A DNA stretch of 64,000 nucleotides from Ciborinia camelliae (Eukaryota > Ascomycota > Leotiomycetes > Helotiales > Sclerotiniaceae), in contig JANPYM010000003.1 of the NCBI GenBank assembly GCA_025890175.1, positions 730,556 through 794,555 of the forward strand, given 5' to 3'. Made by a program: the position numbers and the translations under genes. Position 1 is the first letter of the stretch; every line of letters begins with the position of its first letter. Positions 1-9,090 of this stretch are shown here, piece after piece. Below the pieces are notes generated by a model, which was not told the origin of the DNA, made no database searches, and saw only the letters and a list, made by a program, of their open reading frames with translations.

Positions 1-103
1 GTTTGGCGGTGTTGTCAATGAATTTGTCGGCACCAAATTCAAGGACAAAGAGACCACTGATGAAAGCTGCGATATTAAAAGCGATATTATCGAAATCTAA
101 CAT
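1..103 (-). CDS. Cation/calcium exchanger-like membrane protein (5' end only)
   Basis: The first 34 codons of a minus-strand gene that runs off the left edge of the window. It starts at an ATG at 103 and reads MLDFDNIAFNIAAFISGLFV, followed by LEFGADKFIDNTA. A hydrophobic first helix followed by a GADKFIDNTA-like stretch is typical of the first membrane segment of Ca2+/cation antiporter (CaCA, YrbG-type) proteins, which exchange Ca2+ for Na+ or H+ across a membrane. Only this fragment is visible, so transporter subtype and location cannot be judged. The family call rests on one short motif. Confidence 0.55.
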   Translation of the reverse strand, partial: MLDFDNIAFNIAAFISGLFVLEFGADKFIDNTAK

Positions 104-708
104 CTTATCTGGTTGCTCGGGATTATTTGAAAGAATCTTTTGGGAGTAAGAAGCTGCGCGAGAGAAAGGTATCTGTAAGTACTCGAGTACTTTCATCAAG
201 CAAGAAAGAAAGATCAACAACCGAGATTCGCAAAGTCTGTACGAGCCCCAGATGAAAGAACATCTCATATAGCTGTCAATACCCGCAGGAAAGATAGGAT
301 AATAGTTTAATACAACACAAAACATCAAAGCTAACGGGTACCAACAGATTTTGCGCAACGATGTATCACACGGCACATAGCCGTTCCAAGACCCCTAGGG
401 GTTAAAGATATATGATCGTTACATTCTATGTTATACAGTACATTATGTATGGCTTTAGTTATTGAGTCGTGAGATGGACAAATTACTCCGATTATCTCAA
501 TACCCTGAACTTTCTATCATCATCATCCTGAAAAAACGGATGGAAACTACATAGCCAAGGAGACTCCGTCATTCTGAAAATTTCCCGAATTGTTCATTAC
601 CCAATCCAAGTCCCATCCCAACTCCCTATCAATATCTCCTTTGAAGACGAGAGCTTGTCAAAGCCTCGAATTGTTCTTCAAACCCCCATTTTCACAAGAA
701 GGCCACCC
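104..708. other. Intergenic: exchanger promoter and UNG1 3' flank
   Basis: No convincing coding sequence. It contains the 5' flank of the exchanger and the 3' flank of the uracil-DNA glycosylase gene, both on the minus strand. Confidence 0.6.
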
Positions 709-1751
709 TTAAACCCCTGCTTCAACGGCCGACATTCCTAAACTCCAATCGATCTGAGCATGTTCCCCATGTCTCTCATTCAACCACTCATTCGTCTTCT
801 TGAAATGGCCACAATCAAACCACCCCCTACTCGCACTCAACGGACTAGGATGTACACTCAGCAACACACAATGTTTCTTTTTATCCACCTTCGCCACTCT
901 CTTTCCTGCCGGATTTCCCCATGCCAAAAACACCACTCCATTTGTTCGCTTAAGAGCAACCGTATCTATAACCTTCTGAGTGAATTTCTCCCATCCATGG
1001 TTTGCATGGGAATTGGCTTGGTGAGCTCGAACGGTAAGACAGGTATTGATGAGGAGGACACCGCGATCTGCCCAGGGAGTAAGGAGACCACCATTATTTG
1101 GAGGAGGCTTGAAGTCTGGGTAGTCTTTCACGAGGGCTTTGAATATGTTTTTGAGTGAGGGTGGAGCAGGTGTAGGGGCGCGGACGGAGAAACAGAGACC
1201 GTGGGCTTGATTGAAATTATGGTATGGATCTTGACCGATGATTACGGCTTTGACGGTATTGAAAGGTGTATGTCTTGACCTATTTATTTGACATAATTAG
1301 CTACTTGACACTCAAATTGAATAGAAATGAGTGACCGGCGCAAGGATAAGATATAATGAAGGAATAAATACCAAGAATAAACATCTTCCATGGGTGGAAA
1401 TATCTTATCCTTCCCCTCCAATTCCTTCTTCAAAAACTTCTTCAAGTCTAAAAACTCTTTCCCAACAATCTCATCTTTTAACACTGCCAACCAGCTCTCA
1501 TGAAGTGTTTCAATCTCCAATTTTAACAGATCTTTCTGTTCATCTGTCAATGTAGCTACCCATTTTTCTTTATTGAACTTCAATGCTACTGCTACTGGAG
1601 CTGGTTCAACAGTTTCCGTAGAGGTAACGGTGACTTTGGTGGTTGAAGAAACAGTTTTTGGTGGACCAAAGAATGAGGTAATTGATCCGTTTGCTCTAGG
1701 CTTCTTAGCATCATTGGTGAGATTTGTGGTTAATTTGCGTTTGAGAGACAT
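709..1751 (-). CDS. UNG1: Uracil-DNA glycosylase (UNG family 1)
   Basis: Excises uracil from DNA in base excision repair. Two exons, 1751-1372 and 1279-709, with a 92-bp GT-AG intron; the join restores VYSWSRHTPFNTVKAVIIG and gives 316 aa. The water-activating motif GQDPYH lies at residues 142-147 (catalytic Asp144) and the minor-groove loop HPSPLSASRGWF begins at catalytic His270; LLTPWADRGVLLIN is the uracil-pocket region. I chose the ATG at 1751 rather than one 13 codons upstream because the shorter N-terminus, MSLKRKLTT with KKPR, looks like a nuclear signal. Residues 21-28 (NGSITSFF) resemble the PCNA-interacting box of nuclear UNG2. No mitochondrial presequence is obvious with this start; an upstream start could supply one. 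Confidence 0.95.
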
Positions 1752-2304
1752 GATGGGAATGGGAATTTGGCGACAACGGACCAAGATCATGGAAAGGATA
1801 TTTTGAAGAATGTTGGTATGGGTATGATATTATATGAAATGCCCATAAAAGTGAGGTGAGGGTGAGGTTTATGGGAATCCAAATTTTGAGCTCTGTTGGG
1901 TCAGAGCATATGATGCGGTTCGGTTCGCGTCAGGGAAGCCTTCGACGCGTAAAGTTCAACTGGGATACGCGAGGTCAGCGCAAGTGGTGGGTAGGTGGGG
2001 TAAGGTATGTTAAGCTAAAAGAGAGGGGAGAAGAGAGAAGATACATGACAATAACAATGACAAGGACAATGACAATCTAGCTTCAATAAAGTCATAATTT
2101 GAATTTCTTTTCTTTTCGTTTGTTTGTTTTCAAGTCTTGAATATATTAATGCTATTCGAGTGATCTTATTGTCTATGATCTCTAAAACTATACAAGTGTC
2201 CAAAGAACCGCTCAAAATCGCTATGCAATCAAACAAAGTTGGTAGTACATTTCCGTTTCCTTTTATACGCCCCAATTAAGCAAAAAGGGGAGATTTTTGT
2301 TCCA
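1752..2304. other. Intergenic: UNG1 promoter / carrier 3' flank
   Basis: About 550 bp between two minus-strand genes. A small ACAATG-type repeat lies near 2045-2075. No coding sequence recognised. Confidence 0.5.
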
Positions 2305-3733
2305 TCATTCGGTTCCTCGCTTTCGTTCCGCTTTCTCATTCACGCTTCTGAATGCTCTCTTCCCTACTTCATAACAACTGATCATAATCGCACATGCTGG
2401 AGCGACCTTCAAAGTCCTGGCTACCCATCCCCTCCATAAGCCTCCAATACCCTCTTCTTTGAAAATGTGCATAAGAAACCTTGGCATGGATTGTTCTTCG
2501 GGGGCCAAGACCTTTTCAACCCCTATAGGTGTTTTCCCTGGTTCCTGAAAGATTTGTCTTCGTGTTTTTCCAACATCGAAAGGCATAGTCAAAATGGAAG
2601 CGACGGCTCCGGAAGTAGCTCCAGCAATGAAACTATCGAGGAATGTTGCTGTGTGATTTTCTCGACTTTGTGATCTGGTGCGTATCTGACTTCTGGAGGT
2701 ATTCTTGTCATATGTTCTCCCTCGACCCCGCTCTCGTGCATCTGTCAATGCCCCTCTTATGGATTCGTAACCCCACCAGTAAATTCCGGAAAATGGAACA
2801 TCCCTCCAAAGTGTTAAAGTTAATCCTCGCCACAGAGACGTGTAGCCGTGAAGCGAAACCATTTCACCAACGCTTTTTACAGTTTCTGAAAAGTGCGCTC
2901 CCCCAGTTGCCTGACTAGCCTGCATTCTTGTTCTAAACATTTCGATCGGACTGACCACCGCGGCAGCTATAGTTCTAGCAGAGGCGCCGGCAGCAAGAGG
3001 GGCGTAATTATCATGGAACATTCGATTGACGGGACTTTGGCTGTTAAATCGCAGCCAATCGTATCCTGTAAAGTAGATAATATTTGAAGGAACCGTCATA
3101 ACCAAAGTAGGTGATAATCCCCGCCATAAAGTTGTGATCCCTTCATTCCGCGCAATCTTTCGCATGCCATCAAAGGTCGAATTAAATGTTTTCCTTTGTG
3201 TTTCTTCCACGACACATCCAACACCCTCCATTGCGCTCATTCTGGGTGCAGCCATACAACCATCGCTCGTTGTGCCGCTTGTAAAGAAGACTTCCCGGCA
3301 GCATGCTGTTATCCCTAGATTTGGTGGAAGTGTGCCGAAAGTTTGAGGGGACGCAAGAGCGGCTTTGCGAATCGCTATTAAGGGAGATTGAGAAGGTTGT
3401 GACTGTAGACGAACTCTAACAACATCCAAAGGAGTTACTATCATAAGAGTGTTAGCTGAAGTTGTGATGGGTGCGATGGATTTCATATTCTGGTGGCGTA
3501 CCTAATAGTGATGTTAATAGACTTCCAGACATTGCCGAGATCATCTTTTGAGACGCGGTGATCTCGATATCAATATCCTCATCATTGCCCGTCATAGCTA
3601 CAGTTCCCGATTCTCCAGGTATTAGGTCATCTCCATGTATTCTATCATGTCCTAAATGCTCATGTCCAAAATCTGTTGGGGGTTGGTCGGCCACAGGTGA
3701 AGGGCGACTATCCCAAAGACCGGCGCCGGACAT
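2305..3733 (-). CDS. MTM1: Mitochondrial carrier of MTM1 / SLC25A39-40 type
   Basis: Inner-membrane solute carrier. The family is linked to mitochondrial glutathione import and, in yeast, to manganese loading of Sod2. Exons 3733-3502 and 3437-2305; the 64-bp intron has a GCTAACAC branch site, and the join restores SLLTSLLVTPLDVVRVRLQ (454 aa). The first carrier signature TPLDVVRVRLQ starts at residue 79; later ones are SPIEMFRTRMQ and MPFDVGKTRRQ, giving the expected three repeats. The long loop after the first signature holds four cysteines (C123, C124, C138, C152), like the cysteine-bearing matrix loop of SLC25A39. It is longer than yeast Mtm1 because of an acidic N-terminal extension and a Ser/Arg-rich insert in the third repeat region. 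It is transcribed divergently from the F-box gene. Confidence 0.9.
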
Positions 3734-4277
3734 AAAACTTTTTGTTTGTGTGGAATGACGTCGAATTGACGAATAATTTCGAGCGATATCGATGTAAGGT
3801 AAGGTAAGTTGAGGGTATTAAAATGAGAAGCAAGCAATCATCAACGTCGTTGAATCATTTGTATATCTTCGTCTTTCCCCTCACTTATGTTCTACTGAAT
3901 ATGATGATGTAAAATAAAACAGTAGCTCAATTTCTTATATCGTAAAAGTGAATAGACCACTTCTACCCGCGATCTCTCAAGGTGGTTCCAATTTTCTAAT
4001 CGCAATCAAAGAAAATTTGGGAAAAGGAACCGAGCCGAGCGATAACGGAACGGAACTTCCAGCGATAAGATGAATTCTTATGTCAGCAGTGATAGATAGC
4101 GCTGCAGCCTGCATCAATCAGCACTGCTAGGACTTTCTCTTAAATCAATACCTAGGTACTTATTAGTAACCTACCAGCTATTCACATCAGAGAAAAACAT
4201 GAATATCCTACTGGTGAATATTTCCTAATTTGAATTCATCTCATCCTCACCTACAATATCCATCTAAATTGTACACA
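3734..4277. promoter_or_regulatory. Divergent promoter region, MTM1 / F-box gene
   Basis: About 545 bp between two divergent start codons. AT-rich, with no recognisable ORF. It must carry the promoters and 5' leaders of both genes; no specific element is claimed. Confidence 0.55.
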
Positions 4278-5892
4278 ATGGATGACTCCAATCCCGAATT
4301 AGAAACATTCCGCAAGCAATGGAAGGAAGAAGTGACTAGAAGGACAAACACTACCCAATCACTTCCAAGTCCAGACACTCCTGTGGCTGGCCCTTCTAAT
4401 TTGTCACAAAGACCCCCACGGCCAAAAAATATCTATGAAATCCCTAAAACCGCAGACGAGGATAAAACTGATGAACCACAATCTTTACACTTCGATGGAC
4501 CAAGTGGCACCGCCGAGGAAATAGACAATGATGATATTTATCCATACGGTAAGAAGATTGGCCTCAAGGAGCCACAGTCAGCTTTGGAACATTATGAAAA
4601 GGCGGTAGAGAGGGAAGGTCAAGGTAGTTTAGGAGAAAGTCTTGATCTCTACCGCAAAGCATTTCGAGTAAGTTTACCAGTCTCAACTGAACTCAATTTA
4701 CAAAACTCTTATTGACAATCACAAGCTTGACGATCAAGTTGATCGAAAATATAAGAACAAACATTTTCCACCTTCTGCCTTTCCGCCAAAACCTACCAAT
4801 GCAAACCCATCGAACGCCTCTGTCACAGTACCTAATACCGCACACCACTCACTAGATGGGCCCCCACCGAGCATCAAACAATTGATAGAAAGCTTCTCAG
4901 GTTTATCAATTGAACGAGCACCACCTGAAATTGAGGGAACCCCGGCTCCTCCATGTCCCATTGCAGATTTACCCGATGAAATCCTTATACACATATTCAA
5001 GGAAGTGGCAATTCGGAATGTGGCAGAGTTTGCACGACTCTCACAAGTATGTAAGCGCATGGCATATCTTGTAGCTACGGGAGAACAAATCTGGAAAAGG
5101 ATATGTTTCGGTTCAGAATTCGGCTTCGGAGCAATGCATTATCAATGGCAAACAGACATCATGGGAGAGCCCCTCGATATAGAGTTTCAACGGCTCCTAC
5201 CCTCAGAAGACTTGGATAAAGAACCCGCCTTATCAATAACCCTCAACAATGACAATATAACCCGATCCCTACTACAATCAACCTATTCATCATCTTGGAA
5301 ACAAATGTTCCGCCTCCGTCCGCGCATCCGTTTCAATGGCTGCTACATAAGCACTGTAAACTATATTCGACCCGGTCAAGCCTCTCCTTCAGCAGTAGCA
5401 TGGAATTCCCCAGTCCACATTGTGACATACTATCGCTACCTCCGTTTCTTCCGCGACGGGACAGCAATCTCTCTTTTAACCACCACTGAACCCAGCGACG
5501 TCGTTCACCACTTAACTAAGGAGCTTGTCGAATACCATAGGAAGAACCAATCTTCTCACCTCCCCTCCTCAGTGATTGCCGACGCTCGCCGCGGCCGCTG
5601 GTGCCTGTCCTCCCTCAACGATTCCCCTCCAGATTCAGCCCTCGAACCCTCTGTAAAAACTGGGGGATTGGAGGGTACAATATATGTGGAAACTGAAGGT
5701 GTCCATGAAAAATATTTGTATAGGATGGAGTTGAAAATGACTAGTGCAGGGAAGACAGTCAAAAACAACAAGTTGGCTTGGAATGGATTCTGGAATTATA
5801 ATAAGTTGACGGATGACTGGGGGGAGTTTACATTGAGGAACGACAAGGCTTTCTTTTGGAGTAGGGTGAAGAGTTATGGGGTGGGCGCATGA
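4278..5892 (+). CDS. F-box protein, FBXO9 / Hrt3 / Pof7-like
   Basis: Predicted substrate receptor of an SCF ubiquitin ligase. Exons 4278-4667 and 4726-5892 give 518 aa; the 58-bp intron splits the conserved helix pair at YRKAFR / LDDQVDRKYKNK. Order of parts: a disordered acidic N-terminus; a TPR/MIT-like segment (ALEHYEKAVEREG, then LDLYRKAFRLDDQVDR, about residues 110-140); an F-box (PIADLPDEILIHIFKE, then RLSQVCKRMAYLV) near residues 215-260; and a long C-terminal domain with RFNGCYIS and YYRYLRFFRDG, as in FBXO9 and yeast Hrt3. I chose MDDSNPELE because that region is conserved in FBXO9-like proteins, whereas the 16 extra codons from the ATG at 4230 look like leader. Confidence 0.88.
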
Positions 5893-6644
5893 TAAGGTTG
5901 GATCTTGTGATCTCAACATCAAGGTGCAGTAGCAAGGTTTTTACGTAGGTAGGCTGGATGCATATCAACCTCCCAACGGACGAGAAGATGCCCATAAACT
6001 ATCTTCCCCCAACACATCTCGGCAAACATAGTGGCGCTGGATATATTAAGCTGTACAGACTATAATTTTCAGAAGGGTGAGTTCAATATCGACAGGGCGG
6101 CATTTAGGCGTTGCGTTTCGTATTGAAATGGGTGATAACCCAGAAAGAGGTGTTGAAATTGTGATATAAGATGATCGAAAATGAGTAATGATTATGATCC
6201 TGAGCATAGAATGAATAGAACATGCACAATACTCGTAAAACGACACTGCCCATTTACAATGGTATTTGAGATCTAAATTAATTCTTGGAGGCAGGGGGAA
6301 ATTTCGGGGAATACGCCAAATGATTATCACTTATTATTGATTTCCTCCTTTTTGAGAACATTGGCAAAAAAACGAAGTCTCAAGATAACAAACTTAAAAG
6401 TCGACAAGATTTATGTCATCTTCAATCTTTCATCACCCAATTCTCCCTCTGAAACATTCCCCAAAGTCTAGAACAATGAACCAAACAAACACCATGCAAT
6501 CCCGAATCATCGCCGGACAAAGACGTCACGTGCCCGATGACACCACGTTTCTAAAGGGTTCTCCTTCAAGCACTTGGGCCCACTACAAAAAAGTGATGGA
6601 AAGAGTCATCGATCGAATCTCGTCTGAATTGTTCAAGGACTTTA
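5893..6644. other. Intergenic / 5' leader of deformylase gene
   Basis: AT-rich 3' flank of the F-box gene followed by the promoter and probable transcribed leader of the deformylase gene. Its last 230 bp hold an overlapping upstream ORF, listed separately. Confidence 0.5.
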
Positions 6645-6697
6645 ATGGCCAGCAAGTTGCCCTCAACGGCGATATCAAGACAGCTGGTAAAATCTAA
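6413..6697 (+). other. Upstream ORF (94 codons) overlapping the deformylase start
   Basis: An ATG at 6413 (further in-frame ATGs at 6476 and 6494) opens 94 codons that run past the deformylase ATG at 6645 in a different frame and end at 6697. The peptide (RRHVPDDTTFLKG, AHYKKVMERVIDRISSELFK) has an amphipathic, protein-like look but no family I recognise. It could be a translated uORF, an unannotated small protein, or chance. If transcribed in the same mRNA it should reduce initiation at 6645 and favour the internal ATG at 6885. Confidence 0.35.
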
Positions 6698-7772
6698 AGC
6701 CATATTCCTCCAAACAAGCAAAGCAAGGACCTTCTCCCTTTTTTCCAGAACAACCGAGCCCGCGAAAAACTTCTCGCAACATCAACATCTGGCCTCAACG
6801 TCCAGACGTATTCCACTTGGTCGCAGGAACTTCTCAAGTTCGAGACCTCTTTCTCTGCTCAAGAAATCGACAAAAGCAGTCAAGATGGTTAAGGAAGATG
6901 AATATATCTTGACGCTCTCGTGCCCCGATCGTCCGGGCATCGTCCACGCAGTCACGGGATTCCTCTCCCAACATAATCTCAATATTGTCGATTCACAACA
7001 ATTTGGAGATCCGACCAGCTTGAGGTTTTTCATGAGAGTGCATTTTGCTCCTGCTCCCTCCTCGACTTCTGCTTCGGCCGAGGCCAAGAAATTGAGCGTC
7101 GAGGAATTGAATGCAGCATTCGGGTCTATCGCTCAGGAAATGAGTATGGATTTCCAACTCGATTCTTTGGCCAAGAAACCTCGAGTTTTGATCATGGTAT
7201 CGAAAATCGGTCACTGTCTCAATGATCTCCTGTTCCGTCAAAGTATTTCTCAGTTGGGTATCGAGGTCCCTCTGATCGTATCCAACCATCCGGATTTCGA
7301 ACCGTTGGCAAAAACCTACCAGATTCCCTTCCATCACCTCCCGGTGACGGCGGCGACAAAAGCAGAGCAGGAAGGCAAGATCTTGGAACTGGTCAAGGAG
7401 AACAACATCGATCTGATTGTGCTCGCGCGATACATGCAGGTGCTCAGCCCCACGTTGTGCACGGCGATGAGCGGGAAGATTATCAATATTCATCACTCGT
7501 TCCTGCCGAGCTTCAAGGGCGCCAAACCGTACCATCAGGCGTATGATCGCGGCGTGAAGATCATCGGGGCCACGGCACATTTCGTCACGAGCGATCTGGA
7601 TGAGGGCCCCATCATCGAACAGAATGTCGTGCGCGTGGGTCATGGGCTTAGTCCCAAGGAGTTGACCCTCGAGGGTAGTAATGTGGAGAGTAATGTTTTG
7701 GCCACGGCCGTTAAGTGGGTTACGGAACGGAGGGTGCTTTTGAATGGTCATAAGACGGTCGTTTTTAACTAG
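6645..7772 (+). CDS. Formyltetrahydrofolate deformylase (PurU type)
   Basis: Hydrolyses 10-formyl-THF to formate and THF in one-carbon metabolism. Single exon, 375 aa. Residues 1-80 are basic, Ser-rich and free of acidic clusters (RRIPLGRRNFSSSRPLSLL), as in a mitochondrial presequence. From Met81 (6885) the 295-aa core matches bacterial PurU in length. An ACT domain (LTLSCPDRPGIVHAVTGFL) at about 87-165 is followed by a formyltransferase fold with VLIMVSKIGHCLNDLL, the catalytic Asn/His segment INIHHSFLPSFKGAKPYHQA, and the Asp in HFVTSDLDEGPII. Two starts are plausible: 6645 for a mitochondrial form and 6885 for a cytosolic form. GC rises toward the 3' half. Confidence 0.9.
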   Translation: MASKLPSTAISRQLVKSKAIFLQTSKARTFSLFSRTTEPAKNFSQHQHLASTSRRIPLGRRNFSSSRPLSLLKKSTKAVKMVKEDEYILTLSCPDRPGIVHAVTGFLSQHNLNIVDSQQFGDPTSLRFFMRVHFAPAPSSTSASAEAKKLSVEELNAAFGSIAQEMSMDFQLDSLAKKPRVLIMVSKIGHCLNDLLFRQSISQLGIEVPLIVSNHPDFEPLAKTYQIPFHHLPVTAATKAEQEGKILELVKENNIDLIVLARYMQVLSPTLCTAMSGKIINIHHSFLPSFKGAKPYHQAYDRGVKIIGATAHFVTSDLDEGPIIEQNVVRVGHGLSPKELTLEGSNVESNVLATAVKWVTERRVLLNGHKTVVFN

Positions 7773-8694
7773 GCGTTGTGTGTATCTACCTATGTATATA
7801 TGAGGGGAATGTGTGGGGAGAAATCAAAGGGCCCGGGGTTTATAAAAGTCTCGAGAATCATGTATGGAATTTGGAAAATTTTCGTTGCAATTTATATCCC
7901 AATCATCTTCCTCCTCATCTTCCTTCTCCTTCTCCTCCTCATCCTCATCACATGATTTATCCCCTTTATCCCATTCCATCTCCATCCAAAAAAAGTTAAA
8001 ACGCAATGGAAATCGGGTTTTTATATTTTGATTATGTGATCTGATGTGATGATGTGATGATATGATGATAAATGTTTTTCTTTCGAATTTGTGGGTATTC
8101 CGGAGGTGGAAAATTTATTTATTTATAGGTATATATGGGTATATATGGGTATAGATATCGGGGTGTGATGTGATATAATATGATGGTGAGATTTTTTAGG
8201 AGGAGATGGGAGGGGAGCGGGTTATTGGGATAGGAGAGGGGAGGGGAGCGGGTTATTGGGTTATTGGGATAGGAGAGGGGAGGAGCGGAAGGAGCGGGGT
8301 CCTTAAGGTTACCTACCTAGGTACTTCTGGATTTTATATATATACCTACAAACTCAATACCTGCATAATATCAATAAGCTTAATATCAGCGAGCCATCTC
8401 CCTCCCTCCCTTCCTCCCTCCCATCTACCTACCCATCTCCCTCCTTCCCTCCCTCCAGCTCTCCTAGAATATGCAATATCCAATATCCAATATCAAAGTA
8501 GCTAGGTAGATAGATATCTATCTAGATAAATCTTTCTCGGATGGATTTATAGAAAGATAGATAACTATTTACCTACATATCTATTTAATTGGGAAGGAGG
8601 GAGGGAAGGAGGGAAGGAAGGAGGGAAGGAGGGAAGGAAGGAAGCTTTATTGATGTATACTTAGATGGATGGGTAGGTATGTAGATATTTGAGG
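7773..8694. repeat. Microsatellite-rich intergenic DNA
   Basis: No gene seen. It holds a CTTCCTCCT run near 7910-7950, a GATGATGTGATGATATGATG run near 8040-8070, a GGGAGCGGGTTATTGGGATAGGAGAG duplication near 8212-8290, a pyrimidine (CCCTTCC) block at 8398-8458, a near-complementary purine block (GGGAAGGA) at 8590-8645, and TAGATAGA runs between. The two blocks could fold back on each other. Confidence 0.7.
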
Positions 8695-8696
8695 TA

Positions 8697-9088
8697 CAGC
8701 AAAACCCCTCTATAAGAATATTTTTTTTAGCGCTTTTTTTAAGGATATCAAGGGGTATCCTTATATAGAGATTTCGGCTAATCCCGGTGGGGTAGCATTT
8801 TGGCCCAAATATATATCGACCAATTTCGATCAAGCATAAATTTAGTATAATTTTTATAAATATTTTTATACTTTTTATAAATATTTTATACTTAAAGAAA
8901 TATTCTTATAAAAAGGTTTATTATAAGCTAGATTTCAATTTTGGAACCGAGATTCCTAAGGATAATTCTTATAAGCGGAATATAAGGATATAGCTATTTT
9001 TTATATCTAAATATTAACGGGACTCAAAATTATATTCTATTCGAGGGGTTATCCTTATAGAGGGGATCCTTATAGAGGGGTTTTGCTG
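8697..9088. mobile_element. Non-autonomous pogo/Tc1-like element (MITE), 392 bp
   Basis: Perfect 20-bp terminal inverted repeats CAGCAAAACCCCTCTATAAG, flanked by TA on both sides (8695-8696 and 9089-9090). A CAG-starting repeat with a TA target duplication is typical of the pogo/Tigger/Fot branch of Tc1/mariner elements. The inside is AT-rich with no transposase ORF. The CCTCTATAAGGAT core of the right end is repeated just inside the terminus, a plausible second transposase site. Confidence 0.88.
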
Positions 9089-9090
9089 TA

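Noticed and set aside
6993..7751. 252-codon minus-strand ORF opposite the deformylase
   Set aside because: Antisense shadow; the plus strand encodes a full PurU-type enzyme with catalytic motifs.
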